From NCBI GenBank assembly GCA_016713305.1, contig JADJPK010000008.1, positions 434,001-498,000 on the forward strand: a stretch of DNA of 64,000 bases, in the 5' to 3' direction. A program made the position numbers and the translations under genes. Within the stretch, counting starts at the first letter, position 1. Every line of letters begins with the position of its first letter. The notes beneath the pieces are model-generated. The model saw nothing but the letters and a program-made list of their open reading frames with translations, was not told where the DNA came from and made no database searches. This DNA comes from Betaproteobacteria bacterium (GTDB lineage Bacteria > Pseudomonadota > Gammaproteobacteria > Burkholderiales > Ga0077523). Of the stretch, positions 45,664 through 55,433 are shown piece by piece.

Positions 45664-45718
45664 CGCTCCCGGATCTTCGTCGACAAGGCGTGGCGGTCGC
45701 CGTGGAGCGTGGCGGTCG

Positions 45719-46885
45719 ATGACACTTCCGTTCGCCTACGTGCTGCGGAATCTCTGGGCGCGCAAGCTCACCACCGCACTCACCACGGGAGGCATGGCGC
45801 TCGTGGTGTTCGTCTTCGCGACAGTGCTGATGCTTGAGCAGGGGCTCAGGATGACGCTCGTGTCCACCGGTGCCGTCGACAACGTCCTGCTCACGCGCCG
45901 CTCCGCTGGCTCGGAGGTGCAAAGCGCGGTGGACCGGGCACAGGCCGCGGTGGTGGAGAGCCACCACGCCGTCGCGCTTGGACCGGACGGACAGCCGTTG
46001 TCCTCCCGCGAGGTGGTGGTGCTGATCTCTCTCGAGAAGCGGGGTGCGGGCACGGCTTCGAACGTCATCATCCGTGGCGTGGGCCGGAGCGGGCTCACCC
46101 TCCGGCCGCAAGTGCGGCTGGCAGAAGGTCGATCCTTCAGGCCGGGCAGCTCCGAGATCGTCGTCGGCCGCAGCATTCACGACCGCTTCATCGGGACCGG
46201 GCTCGGAGACAAGCTGCGATTCGGCATGCGCGAATGGACCATCGTGGGAATCATGGATGGCGGACGCAGCGGGTTCGATTCGGAGATCTGGGGGGATTCC
46301 GAACAGATGATCCAGGCCTTCCGGCGGACCGCCTACTCCTCCGTTCTGGTGCGGCTCAACGATTCCTCGGCATTCGACCGGATGAAGGCCGACCTCGAGG
46401 CCGATCAGCGGCTCACCGTGGAAGCCAAGCGAGAGACGGTCTTCTATGCCGAACAGTCCGAGACGCTGGCCCGTTTCATCCGGATACTGGGGCTCACCTT
46501 GTCGATCATCTTCTCCATCGGCGCAGTCATCGGGGCGATGATCACCATGTATGCCTCGGTCGCCAACCGCACGGCCGAGATCGGCACGCTGCGAGCCCTC
46601 GGTTTCCAGCGCAGGAGCATCCTTCTGGCGTTCCTCACCGAGGCAGTGCTGCTCGGCGCCATCGGCGGCTTCATCGGCGTGCTGGGGGCCTCCACCATGC
46701 AACTCGTCACCGTGTCGACGATCAACTGGCAGTCGTTCTCGGAACTCGCCTTCACGTTCGACCTGACCCCGGGCATCGGGGCGGCATCCATGGCGTTCGG
46801 GGTCGGCATGGGACTGCTCGGTGGCCTGCTGCCGGCGGGACGCGCCGCCCGCTTGAGGATCGTCGATGCGCTCCGGGCAGCCTGA
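45719..46885 (+). CDS. FtsX-type ABC permease, second subunit
   Basis: A 388-residue permease with the same layout as the preceding one: an N-terminal helix (TTALTTGGMALVVFVFATVL), a periplasmic domain and C-terminal helices around RTAEIGTLRALGFQRRSILL and MAFGVGMGLLGGLLPAGRAA. With the first permease it should form a heterodimeric channel driven by the upstream ATPase. The operon is adaptor, ATPase, permease, permease. Transporters of this kind export lipids, peptides or macrolides, or extract lipoproteins; no outer-membrane factor is encoded nearby. Confidence 0.9.
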   Translation: MTLPFAYVLRNLWARKLTTALTTGGMALVVFVFATVLMLEQGLRMTLVSTGAVDNVLLTRRSAGSEVQSAVDRAQAAVVESHHAVALGPDGQPLSSREVVVLISLEKRGAGTASNVIIRGVGRSGLTLRPQVRLAEGRSFRPGSSEIVVGRSIHDRFIGTGLGDKLRFGMREWTIVGIMDGGRSGFDSEIWGDSEQMIQAFRRTAYSSVLVRLNDSSAFDRMKADLEADQRLTVEAKRETVFYAEQSETLARFIRILGLTLSIIFSIGAVIGAMITMYASVANRTAEIGTLRALGFQRRSILLAFLTEAVLLGAIGGFIGVLGASTMQLVTVSTINWQSFSELAFTFDLTPGIGAASMAFGVGMGLLGGLLPAGRAARLRIVDALRAA

Positions 46886-47046
46886 CCGGCATGCCTCGCG
46901 GCTTGTGAGAGGGCGGTACCGGCGCTAATCTCCGGCCCTCGAGAAAGGCCCGGTCGACGGCCGGCCCTTGCTGAATCGAGGCCCACCGCGTTCGGAACAC
47001 GAATGCAGCCCGGGCGTTGCCGCGGCTGTCAGGAGGAGAGCAACCC

Positions 47047-47358
47047 ATGAAGAGATTCGTCGCCGCGATGCTGCTGTTCGCGGCCGTACCGTCCCTCGCC
47101 CTGGCCGAAGACGACGGCCAGGATTTCCTGTCGCTCATGCGAAAACCCAAGGCCCGTGCACTCGCGCAGCGCCACATCGACAACGCCGCGGACAAGTGGG
47201 ACGGCAGTGTCTTCTGCACGCCCGTGGACGACCGGGCGGATGCGCGTTTCAACGCCGTTCGCGACTATCTCGAAGCGCATCCGGACGATCTGTGGCGTCC
47301 GCAACGCTATCTGATCATCCAGGGGCTGCGCAGCGCTTTCCCCTGCAACAAGTCCTGA
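47047..47358 (+). CDS. Exported Rap1a/Tai-like small protein
   Basis: A 103-residue protein with a signal peptide (MKRFVAAMLLFAAVPSLALA). The mature part has two Cys (SVFCTPVDD and SAFPCNKS) placed as in the Rap1a/Tai fold, with a central helix region (ARFNAVRDYLEAHPDDLWRP). Some Rap1a proteins neutralise type VI secretion amidases, but no effector or secretion gene is near, so an immunity role is not supported here. GGAGGAGAG lies before the ATG at 47047. The enolase-superfamily gene begins 16 bases after its stop. Confidence 0.72.
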   Translation: MKRFVAAMLLFAAVPSLALAEDDGQDFLSLMRKPKARALAQRHIDNAADKWDGSVFCTPVDDRADARFNAVRDYLEAHPDDLWRPQRYLIIQGLRSAFPCNKS

Positions 47359-47374
47359 CCCGGGAGACCCCCAC

Positions 47375-48523
47375 GTGAAGATCGTCGACATCAAGATCCA
47401 TCCGCTGCGCACGCCGCTGGAAGTGCCCTTTGCGTTCTCCCAGGGGTGGGTGCGCAACCGGTCGGCCACCATCATCGAAGTCATCACCGACGAAGGCATC
47501 ACCGGTTGGGGCGAGGCGTTCGCCCAGGGGCTCGAGCCCCCGCAGATCGCAGCGGCCGTGATCGAGTCCGCACTGAAGCCGGTCGTTCTGGGCCAGGATC
47601 CGCTTGCCACCGAAGTGCTGTGGCACAGGATGTATCACGCATCTCGCGACTATGGGCGCAAGGGTTCGGTCATCGCAGGCATCAGCGCCATCGACATCGC
47701 GCTCTGGGACATCGCGGGCAAGGCCTACGGCGTTCCGGTCCACCGTCTGCTCGGCGGGGCATTCCGCACGCGTGTCCAGGCGTACGCGACCGGCTTCTAC
47801 CGCATCTCGGGGCAGGGCGAGGCCACCCGGCTGGGCGAGGAATCCATCGCGCACTTCGAGGCGGGCTTCCGGATCATGAAGGTGAAGCTGGGGTACGGGA
47901 TCCAGGACGACCTCACCGTGATGCGCGAAATCGGCCGCCAGCTTGCGGGCCGCGGCGTCACCCTGATGGTCGACACCAATCACGCGTACGGCGTCGGCGA
48001 TGCCATCAGGCTGGGCTACGGACTCGCGGAGTACGATCTTCGCTGGTACGAGGAACCCGTGGCACCGGAACACATCGCGGGCTATCGCGAGGTGCGCAGC
48101 CGCCTTTCGATGCCCATCGCCGGTGGCGAGAACGAGCACACGCTCTACGGTTTTCGCGACTTCCTTGCCGCGGGAGCGGTCGACATCGCGCAGCCCGATC
48201 TCGGCTCCGTGGGCGGATTCACGGCGTGCCGCCACGTCACCGCGCTGGCGCAGGCCCACGGCGTGCAGATCAATCCGCACGTGTGGGGTTCGGCCATTGC
48301 ACAGGCGGCCTCGCTTCAGATGATCGCCGCCGTCCCCGTGGCGCACCACAGCGTGTTCGCCGAGGAACCGATCTTCGAGTACGACCGCTCGTCGCATCCG
48401 TTCCGGCAACACCTGGTGCAGGAACCGGTACAGCAGGTGGGTGGCTGGATCGACATTCCGCAGCGCCCCGGCCTTGGAGTGGAAGTGGACCGGGCCGTGC
48501 TCGACCGCTACCGCATTGCCTGA
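47375..48523 (+). CDS. Mandelate racemase/muconate lactonizing enzyme family protein
   Basis: A 382-residue member of the enolase superfamily, beginning at GTG. The N-terminal capping domain (GWGEAFAQGLEPPQIAAAVI) precedes a barrel with the KxK acid/base motif (IMKVKLGYG), the metal ligands Asp in LMVDTNHAYG, Glu in LRWYEEPV and Glu in IAGGENEHTLYGF, and the catalytic His in INPHVWGSAI. This set is typical of acid-sugar dehydratases or racemases that abstract a proton next to a carboxylate. The exact substrate cannot be assigned. It follows a small exported protein and ends before a terminator. Confidence 0.9.
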   Translation: MKIVDIKIHPLRTPLEVPFAFSQGWVRNRSATIIEVITDEGITGWGEAFAQGLEPPQIAAAVIESALKPVVLGQDPLATEVLWHRMYHASRDYGRKGSVIAGISAIDIALWDIAGKAYGVPVHRLLGGAFRTRVQAYATGFYRISGQGEATRLGEESIAHFEAGFRIMKVKLGYGIQDDLTVMREIGRQLAGRGVTLMVDTNHAYGVGDAIRLGYGLAEYDLRWYEEPVAPEHIAGYREVRSRLSMPIAGGENEHTLYGFRDFLAAGAVDIAQPDLGSVGGFTACRHVTALAQAHGVQINPHVWGSAIAQAASLQMIAAVPVAHHSVFAEEPIFEYDRSSHPFRQHLVQEPVQQVGGWIDIPQRPGLGVEVDRAVLDRYRIA

Positions 48524-48887
48524 CCGGCCGGGAGACCGGACAGGCGCCGGGACGTGGACGGTTTCTCCGGACGCTTCCTCATGGTGCGGGGCGCCGTGGC
48601 ATGCGCACTCCGTTGGGGCCGGATCCGGTCCGGTGAAAACGGCAACCCTTTGATGCCATGAGAATTGCGACGTGGCATGCCGTTTGCAATTCCAGAGCTC
48701 GGTGTCAAGCGGCAGGCAGTCCGCTGTTCTGCCGGTTGCCCACCGAGATCCTCCGTGACTTCCAGCCTGCCCTCCCGGGCAGGCTTCTTTTTTGCCCGCA
48801 GCAGCAGCGCCACTCCGGCGACCGATGGCCTCATCGGAATGGAAGCGGGCCCTATAATCCGGCCCTTCGGATCGCAACGGGCGGGAC
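48524..48887. other. Intergenic region after the enolase-superfamily gene
   Basis: A 364-base region with a strong terminator at 48764–48793 and no gene that I can support. The part before the terminator (48524–48760) is long for a simple 3' end and could hold a small RNA, but I see no conserved structure. The part after it should hold the promoter of the YqhA-family gene; CCTATAATCC at 48851–48860 contains a good -10 box (TATAAT). Confidence 0.5.
48764..48793 (+). terminator. Rho-independent terminator
   Basis: A perfect 9-bp stem, AGCCTGCCC with GGGCAGGCT (48764–48772 and 48777–48785), around TCCC, followed by TCTTTTTT. It closes the transcription unit of the Rap1a-like and enolase-superfamily genes. 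Confidence 0.92.
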
Positions 48888-49463
48888 ATGTTCGAAAAGC
48901 TCTTCGAAAGCGTTCTCTGGAACAGCCGCTTCGTCGTCGTCATTGCCGTCGTGGCGAGCATGGCAGCGGCCATCGCCGTCTTCTACATCACGACCGTGGA
49001 TGTCTGGTACGCGGTGCTTCACATCGCCCACTACGCGGATCCGGCGATCACGCCCGAGGCGCGCAAGACGCTGCACGACGACACGGTGACCCACATCGTG
49101 GAGGTGGTCGATGGCTATCTGCTCGCCACCGTGATGCTCATCTTCGCACTGGGACTCTACGAGCTGTTCGTGAGCGATATCGACCAGGCGCGCGGTTCGC
49201 GCGCCTCGAGCAAGATACTCGTGATAGAGAATCTGGACGATCTCAAGAATCGCCTCGCGAAGGTGATCCTGATGATCCTGGTGGTGAAGCTCTTCGAGCA
49301 CGCGGTGAAGATGAAGCTCGATTCGGTGCTGGAACTGCTCTATTTGGGGGGAAGCATCGCGCTCGTGGGGCTGGCGTTGTACCTGACACACGCGTCGGAG
49401 GGTCACGGGGACCGGGGTCCGCGGTCGGGCGGAGCGGAGGACCACCGCGACGTCGGGCACTGA
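48888..49463 (+). CDS. YqhA/UPF0114 family membrane protein
   Basis: A 191-residue protein with about four membrane helices: FVVVIAVVASMAAAIAVFYI, VDGYLLATVMLIFALGLYEL, LAKVILMILVVKLFEHAV and LLYLGGSIALVGLALYLTH. The GLYELFVSDID segment and KILVIENLDDLKNRLAKVIL are the UPF0114 signature. The function of the family is not known. A TATAAT box lies about 30 bases upstream. It is convergent with the small exported-protein gene at 49474. Confidence 0.9.
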   Translation: MFEKLFESVLWNSRFVVVIAVVASMAAAIAVFYITTVDVWYAVLHIAHYADPAITPEARKTLHDDTVTHIVEVVDGYLLATVMLIFALGLYELFVSDIDQARGSRASSKILVIENLDDLKNRLAKVILMILVVKLFEHAVKMKLDSVLELLYLGGSIALVGLALYLTHASEGHGDRGPRSGGAEDHRDVGH

Positions 49464-49473
49464 GGTGCCAGCT

Positions 49474-49728
49474 TCAGCGGTCGCGCGAGTCCGGCTTCTC
49501 GTTTGTCGCGGGAACGGCAGGCTTCGGCGGCTGTGGCGATGAAGCCGGGGTGTTGCCCGGTCTCGTGCGCTCGTAGTACTCGACCCACTGTTTCACGTTG
49601 CCTTCCTGGACTTTCTCGGCGGCGTCGGTGCGAGCGGGCGATGGAGGGCCTTTCTCCCCGGCGGGGGCCGAAGGGCCCCAACAGGCAAGAAGCGAAATCA
49701 GTATCAGGCAGCCAGTCGTCGTGCGCAT
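49474..49728 (-). CDS. Small exported or lipoprotein, hypothetical
   Basis: An 84-residue protein with an N-terminal hydrophobic stretch ending in a lipobox-like ISLLAC (Cys 16), so it may be a lipoprotein. The mature part is polar and proline-rich (NTPASSPQPPKPAVPATNEK) with a short helical section (VKQWVEYYERTRPG). I do not recognise a family. It is divergent from the amidohydrolase gene, sharing a promoter region of about 60 bases. Confidence 0.55.
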   Translation of the reverse strand: MRTTTGCLILISLLACWGPSAPAGEKGPPSPARTDAAEKVQEGNVKQWVEYYERTRPGNTPASSPQPPKPAVPATNEKPDSRDR

Positions 49729-49788
49729 GAGCGGATTGTAAACGCCGGCCCCGGCGAAGACACGTTGAAGACATTCGGAGTGGAACAC

Positions 49789-51478
49789 ATGCACGATCTC
49801 ATCATTGAAAACGCCCTGGTCGTGGACGGCACCGGCGCTCCCGGCTTCCCTGCAGACGTCGCCGTCACGGACGGCGTGATTCGCGGTGTGGGGCGCCATC
49901 TCGGGGAGGCCAGGGAACGCATCGACGCGGGCGGCCTCACGCTGGCTCCAGGCATCATCGACAACCACACGCACTACGACGCGCAGATCACGTGGGATCC
50001 GCATCTCACGCCGTCCCCCGCCTTGGGGGTCACCACGGCCATCCTGGGCAACTGCGGATTCACCCTCGCTCCCTGCCGTCCCGGCGACCGCGACCTCACG
50101 ATGCGCAACCTGACCCACGTCGAGGGCATGGCCCTCGAAGCGCTGCAATCGGGTGTGCGCTGGGAGTTCGAGACGTTCCCCGAGTACCTTTCGTTCCTCG
50201 AGCGCCGTGGCGTCGGCGTGAACGTCGCGACGTTCGTCGGCCATTCGTCGATCCGCACCTGGGCGCTGCAACAGGACGCCGCTCGGCGGCCTGCGACGGA
50301 GGACGAGATCGCGGCGATGCGAAAGGTGGTCGTGGATGCCATGAAGGCCGGAGCGGTCGGTTTCTCGACGACGACCTCGCGGCAGCACAACGGCGAGAAC
50401 GGCATTCCCATGCCGTCCCGTCTCGCGGACGACAACGAGATGGCGGCTCTCACCGGCGCGCTGCGGGAAGCCGATCATGGCGTGTTGATGGTGACCAAGG
50501 ACGCCCAGCAGCCGGTCACCAAGTTCGAGCAATGGGCCTCCGCCGCCGGCCGTCCGTTCGTGATCGCGGCGCTTCTGCACAGCAACGTGACGCCCGAGTC
50601 GGTGTTCGAGGATCTGGACGCCATGGCGCAGGCGAGGTCGAGAGGCACGATGCTGCGCGGCGCCATGTCGCCGTGTCCGCTCACCATGGAGTTCACGCTG
50701 AAGTCGCCGTACGTCTTCGAGGGGCTGCAGGCGTGGAAACCCGCCATGCAGGCCAAGGACGCCGCCGCCTACCGGGCGTTGCTTGCGTCTGCGGCGTTTC
50801 GCGATTCGCTGAACGACGAGCTCGCGCAACCGGTACGGCGTCTGTTCAACGGTGAGTGGGACCGCGTGACCGTGCTGAAGGTGCACGATCCCCGGAACGC
50901 GAAGTACGAGGGCATGACCGTGGCGCAGGCGGCCGCGGCCGCAGGCAAAGAGAGCGTTCGACTGGCTGCTGGATCTGGGCCTGTCCGAGAATCTGGAGAC
51001 TTATTTCATCGCCACGCTGCTCAATTCCGACGAGCAGGCCGTCGGGCGCCTGTTGCGCGATCCCAATGCGCTCATCTCGCTGTCCGATGCGGGTGCGCAT
51101 CTCGAGTTCTTCTGCGATGCAGGATTCGCGCTGCACGTGCTCGGGCACTGGGTTCGCGAACTGGGCGTGCTGACGGTCGAGCAGGCGATTCACCGCATGA
51201 CCGACGAGCCTGCCCGGCTGTTCGGGCTGAAGGGGCGTGGCAGGATCGCGGAAGGCGCGAGCGCAGACCTCTTCCTGTTCGATCCGGCCACGGTCGGACG
51301 CGGTCCGGCGCGCCGCGTGAGCGACCTGCCGGCTGGCGCATCGAGGCTGGTCACACCCGGCAGGGGGGTGCTGGGCGTATGGGTCAACGGGGCGCGCGTC
51401 GCCGATGAACATGGCATGCTTGCCAGCGCTCCGCTGGCCGGCCGCGTCTTGAGGGAGTTCGAGCCCAGCAGGGGTTAG
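49789..51478 (+). CDS. N-acyl-D-amino-acid deacylase family amidohydrolase, frameshifted
   Basis: About 563 residues when repaired. The N-terminal composite domain (LIIENALVVDGTGAPGFPAD) leads into the metal site APGIIDNHTHYDAQITWDPH, followed by ILGNCGFTLAP, FVGHSSIRTWAL and AVGFSTTTSRQHNGENG. After the break it continues LISLSDAGAHLEFFCDAGFA, HRMTDEPARLFGLKGRGRIA and ADLFLFDPATVG. This is the D-aminoacylase/dihydroorotase-like family, which hydrolyses N-acyl or cyclic amides; the exact substrate is unknown. The frame shifts once near 50955, between AAAAAGKE and FDWLLDLGLSENLETYF. The start at 49789 (MHDLII) is the usual one. Confidence 0.87.
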
Positions 51479-51704
51479 GTCGCATTTTCGACAACCTTCT
51501 CCAGTGGCGTGACAGCCGATCGGAGAAGCGCGGGCGGAGAAACCAATGAGAACAGCGCGTGAGTAGCGGGGCGGTACCGTGCCGGCGGCCCGTGCCGATG
51601 CGGGTACGCCGGGAATGGTCGGCCCCGGGAGTCGCGTTCGATGCATGGAAGCCTCTTGCCGAGGATGCAGGCGCCGCGCGCTGCGTTCCGTGCGGACCGG
51701 CGTC

Positions 51705-53024
51705 ATGACCCAACGCAAGGCCTGGCTCAACGATGGAGTGCGTGCCCGGGAAGTCTGGGCCTGGGCCTGCTACGACTTCGCCAATTCCGGATACACCACC
51801 GTCGTCATCACGGCGATCTTCAACGCGTACTTCGTGGGCGTCATCGCCGGCAAGGCGCCCTGGGCGACGTTCGCCTGGACCGCAGCGCTTTCCGTGTCGT
51901 ACGTGCTGATCGTTCTCACGGCGCCTCTGGTGGGCGCCTGGGCCGACGCGCACGCGGCCAAGAAGCGCGTGCTGTTCGTCGCCACGGCCGGTTGCGTGAT
52001 CGGCACGGCCGCGCTGTCGCTCGCCGGTCCCGGCCAGTTGTGGGTCGCGGTCGTCGCCCTGGTAATCTCCAACTACTTCTACGGGACCGGAGAGAACATC
52101 ACGGCCGCTTTCCTCCCCGAGCTTGCCAGGGGAGACGCGCTGGGCAAGATCTCCGGCTGGGCCTGGGCCTTCGGCTACGTGGGCGGTCTGGTGAGTCTGG
52201 GAGCCTGCCTCGGCTATGTCACGTGGGCTCAGGGACGCGGCCAGGAGGCCGAGGACTTCGTGCCGGTGACGATGGTCATCACGGCCATCCTCTTCGCAGT
52301 GGCGAGCCTGCCGACCTTCCTGATCATGAAGGAGCGCGCCCGTCCGCAGCGGACTCGAGCCGGAGCCTACGCCGGCGCTTTTTCCCGCTTGGGCGCCACA
52401 TTGCGGCACGCCGGGCAGTTCCGGGATCTCGCACGATTCCTCGTGTGCATCCTTTTCTACCAGGCAGGCGTCCAGACGGTCGTGTCCATCGCAGCCATCT
52501 ATGCCCAGGAGGCCATGGGTTTCGGCACCCGCGAAACGCTCATCATGGTGCTTCTGGTCAACATCACTGCAAGCATCGGGGCCTTTGGCTTCGGTTACGT
52601 TCAGGACAGGGTAGGCCACGTCCGAAGCGTGGGCCTGACGCTTATCGGCTGGTGCGTGACCACGCTCGTCGCCTGGCGCGCCACCGAGGCGGCCTGGTTC
52701 TGGCTGGCGGCAAACCTCGCCGGACTGTGCATGGGGGCCAGTCAATCGGCGGGAAGGGCGCTCGTGGGGTACTTCAGTCCGGAGACGCGGCGGGCGGAGT
52801 TCTTCGGGCTGTGGGGTCTCTCGGTGAAGCTGTCGTCGATACTCGGCCCTCTCACCTATGGTGTGGTGAGCTGGGTGTCCAGGGGTGACCACCGTCTCGC
52901 AATGCTGCTTACCGGCGTCTTTTTCGTCATCGGACTCGCCCTGCTGGCAGGTGTGAAGGCCGACAGGGGGCGGCAGGCTGCCCTTGATGCAGATCACGAT
53001 GGCGTGTTTCGAGAAGGTGCATAA
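51705..53024 (+). CDS. UMF1-family MFS transporter
   Basis: A 439-residue protein with twelve predicted membrane helices. The N-terminal CYDFANSGYTTVVITAIFNA is the hallmark of the UMF1 (ATG22-like) family, and VISNYFYGTGENITAAFLPE and SQSAGRALVGYFSPETRRAE also fit. Bacterial substrates are not established. ATG 51705 (MTQRKAWLN) is preferred; the open frame upstream is Arg/Cys-rich. The 226 bases before it contain no gene that I recognise. Confidence 0.88.
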   Translation: MTQRKAWLNDGVRAREVWAWACYDFANSGYTTVVITAIFNAYFVGVIAGKAPWATFAWTAALSVSYVLIVLTAPLVGAWADAHAAKKRVLFVATAGCVIGTAALSLAGPGQLWVAVVALVISNYFYGTGENITAAFLPELARGDALGKISGWAWAFGYVGGLVSLGACLGYVTWAQGRGQEAEDFVPVTMVITAILFAVASLPTFLIMKERARPQRTRAGAYAGAFSRLGATLRHAGQFRDLARFLVCILFYQAGVQTVVSIAAIYAQEAMGFGTRETLIMVLLVNITASIGAFGFGYVQDRVGHVRSVGLTLIGWCVTTLVAWRATEAAWFWLAANLAGLCMGASQSAGRALVGYFSPETRRAEFFGLWGLSVKLSSILGPLTYGVVSWVSRGDHRLAMLLTGVFFVIGLALLAGVKADRGRQAALDADHDGVFREGA

Positions 53025-53090
53025 CTTGCTCGCTGCCATGGAGCGTATGCCAATGGTTTCCCGTCCGACTCTCTAGCGCGACCTCTTCCC

Positions 53091-54653
53091 ATGCTGAGCT
53101 GGCTCAAGACTGCGCCCGAATCCGATCACCCGCTTGCGGATCCGAAGGCTGCAAAGGAGATCCTGTCCTCCCTGCCGACCGGCACCCCGCTGGTGGCGCT
53201 GGAGACCCTGGCGGAGTATCTGGATTCGGTGCGGGAAGCCGCCGGGCTCTCCGCCGCCCGGACCCTGGAGATCATCGAACACATCGACCAGACCGGTAAG
53301 CCCTTCCATCGCCTGCTGACCCGGGAGTATCTGGATCATGGCCTCCAGCACCGGGCCGCCGGCATGCGCATCGCGCACGTCGAGGCCACGTTCTGGGATT
53401 GCCTTGCCAAGGCCTACCGCATGGCGCTTGAGAGCCACGAAGTGGGCGATCCCACGGCGCAGAACCTGCGCGCCAAGATCCCCATGATCGGTGCCCGCGC
53501 CATCCGGGCGTTCAATCTGCATCTGAAGTGGTGTCTGTTGCGCTACACACCGGTGGACCCCGGACTGTGGGGCAGTCTGGCGCGCGTGTTCTCGATCGCG
53601 GAGCGGCACAAGGTGGCGTCCGTGAACGTGGAGGTCTATCCCGGTCCCTGGGGCATCTCGTCGGTGCGCCGCGAGATGCTGAAGGCGATGATGCTCGCGG
53701 TGTCCTCCACGGACGCGCTGCCGAAGCCGCAGATCGAGATCGTCGAGCGCATCTGTGCCCAGTACTCCGAGTTCTTCACGCTCCAGGAGCAACCGGCGCC
53801 CGGCGTGCACTTCCGCTTCGATCTCGACACGGATCACCCGCCTGCCCGGGCGCTGGGGACAGGTCACGACGGTCCCGGGATGCGGTATTTCGGGCCCAGT
53901 GCCGCGGCGCCGCACCTCAAGAAGCTCGCCCAGGACATCCGGGCCACCGGTGCCGTGCCCTCGACCGTCAATCTCGGATCCCCCTACCCCGTCTACGACG
54001 TGGTTCGCGTGCTGGAGCATCTGGCGCACTACTGGGCGCCGATTCCTCCGGCCCGCCGCGAGAAGCGCCGCCCTTCGGAAGAAGGTATCGAGGTCGTCCA
54101 CGGTTTCGGGGACATCGTCGCCGCCGTGGATGCGGAGGAGTTCGGCTGGAATTTCGACGTCAACAAGTACGAGGACTGGGGACTGTCGGACGAGAGTCCG
54201 GCCGGTTTCGGCGCCGTCGTTCCCGCCGGTCGCGGTGACTGGGTCACCCTGGGCGATCTCGTCGGCGTCAGGTATCTGGACGAAGGCGTCGCCTGGGGCG
54301 TGGGGATCGTGCGGCGCCTGTCCGTTCAGGAGAACAACCAGCGGCAGATCGGCATCGAGCTGCTGTCCCGAGGTGCCATCCGGGTCGCGCTGAGTTCGCT
54401 GCGGTCGGACGGCACCCACAATCCCGACCCGCGTACTGCCGTGGACGCCATGCTTCTCCCATCGTCTTCGGACAACAGTGTGGGGCGCCTCACGACGCGC
54501 ATCGCCGTCAAGCCCGGCTCGTTCGACCTTCGCAGCAGTTACGGGCTCATGCTCTATGGCATGGACTATCTGCTGGTGCCCAAGGGCGTGATCGAGCAGA
54601 CGGAAGACTACGCGATCGCCGAATACCGGCTGCTGCTGAAGACGGTCGACTGA
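53091..54653 (+). CDS. Large hypothetical protein, possible PilZ-like C-terminus
   Basis: A 520-residue soluble protein without signal peptide. The N-terminal 200 residues are helical (KAAKEILSSLPTGTPLVALE, RTLEIIEHIDQTGKPFHRLL, AIRAFNLHLKWCLLRYTPVD), and the C-terminal part is beta-rich. A segment near residue 385 (GDLVGVRYLDEGVAWGVGIV, then QRQIGIELLSRG) has the look of a PilZ-type barrel, though the RxxxR and D/NxSxxG motifs are not obvious. This form resembles cytoplasmic proteins of unknown function in betaproteobacteria. A role in c-di-GMP binding is only a suggestion. Confidence 0.65.
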   Translation: MLSWLKTAPESDHPLADPKAAKEILSSLPTGTPLVALETLAEYLDSVREAAGLSAARTLEIIEHIDQTGKPFHRLLTREYLDHGLQHRAAGMRIAHVEATFWDCLAKAYRMALESHEVGDPTAQNLRAKIPMIGARAIRAFNLHLKWCLLRYTPVDPGLWGSLARVFSIAERHKVASVNVEVYPGPWGISSVRREMLKAMMLAVSSTDALPKPQIEIVERICAQYSEFFTLQEQPAPGVHFRFDLDTDHPPARALGTGHDGPGMRYFGPSAAAPHLKKLAQDIRATGAVPSTVNLGSPYPVYDVVRVLEHLAHYWAPIPPARREKRRPSEEGIEVVHGFGDIVAAVDAEEFGWNFDVNKYEDWGLSDESPAGFGAVVPAGRGDWVTLGDLVGVRYLDEGVAWGVGIVRRLSVQENNQRQIGIELLSRGAIRVALSSLRSDGTHNPDPRTAVDAMLLPSSSDNSVGRLTTRIAVKPGSFDLRSSYGLMLYGMDYLLVPKGVIEQTEDYAIAEYRLLLKTVD

Positions 54654-54842
54654 CGGAGCGCCGGACTCCGGGCGGAAACCCGCGGTCTCGGCGCGATGGT
54701 CGGCCCGATACCGGAAGGTTCTTCCCGCGCGGGCATCTGGCGGGTCATCTGCCCCTGTGGAAACGGTCGCCGCCCTTCTGCGCGGCTTGCCGGGTTCATC
54801 GGATCCGCCGAAGATCCCGGCAGTTCTTCCTCTCGCGCAGCG

Positions 54843-55433
54843 TCACGCCTTCGGCCGGATCGCGGACTTGGGCCTGAACGCCTTGCACAGGTCCTCGCGC
54901 GTCTCGATGTAGGGGCCGCCGATGAGGTCCACACAGTAGGGCACCGCGGCAAAGATTCCGGGCACGGCCTGTGTGCCATCGGCGTTGCGCAGGCCCTCGA
55001 GCGTCTCGCGGATCGACTTCGGCTGGCCCGGCAGGTTGATGATCAGCGCATCGCCCCGGATCACGGCCGTCTGCCGGGAAAGGATGGCGGTCGGCACGAA
55101 CCTGAGGCTGATCTGCCGCATCTGCTCGCCGAAACCCGGCATTACCTTGTCCGCGATGGCCAGCGTTGCCTCGGGTGTCACATCCCGTTTCGCGGGGCCG
55201 GTTCCGCCGGTGGTCAGCACCAGATTGCATCGTTCGCCGTCAGCCAGTTCCCTGAGCGTCGCCTCGATCCCGGGCTGCTCGTCGGGAATGAGCCGCTCGA
55301 CGAACGCGATCGGATTGATGACCGCCCGGCTCAGCCAGTCGCGCAGGGCCGGCAGACCCTCGTCCCGATACACGCCTTTCGAGGCCCGGTCGCTGATGGA
55401 GACCAGGCCGATCCTGACAGCCTCTTCACTCAT
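54843..55433 (-). CDS. mog: Molybdopterin adenylyltransferase MogA
   Basis: A 196-residue protein with the MoaB/Mog fold: IGLVSISDRASKGVYRDEGL, NLVLTTGGTGPAKRDVTPEA and ALIINLPGQPKSIRETLEGL. It adenylates molybdopterin before molybdate insertion in the cytoplasm. Its start lies inside the 3' end of yjgA (8-base overlap), a gene order common in betaproteobacteria. The 190 bases beyond its stop hold no gene; the hypothetical gene at 53091 is convergent. Confidence 0.93.
   Translation of the reverse strand: MSEEAVRIGLVSISDRASKGVYRDEGLPALRDWLSRAVINPIAFVERLIPDEQPGIEATLRELADGERCNLVLTTGGTGPAKRDVTPEATLAIADKVMPGFGEQMRQISLRFVPTAILSRQTAVIRGDALIINLPGQPKSIRETLEGLRNADGTQAVPGIFAAVPYCVDLIGGPYIETREDLCKAFRPKSAIRPKA

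Noticed and set aside
47047..47358. Type VI secretion immunity protein
   Set aside because: The Rap1a-like fold alone does not show this; no amidase effector or secretion gene is near, and the fold occurs in many unrelated small exported proteins.
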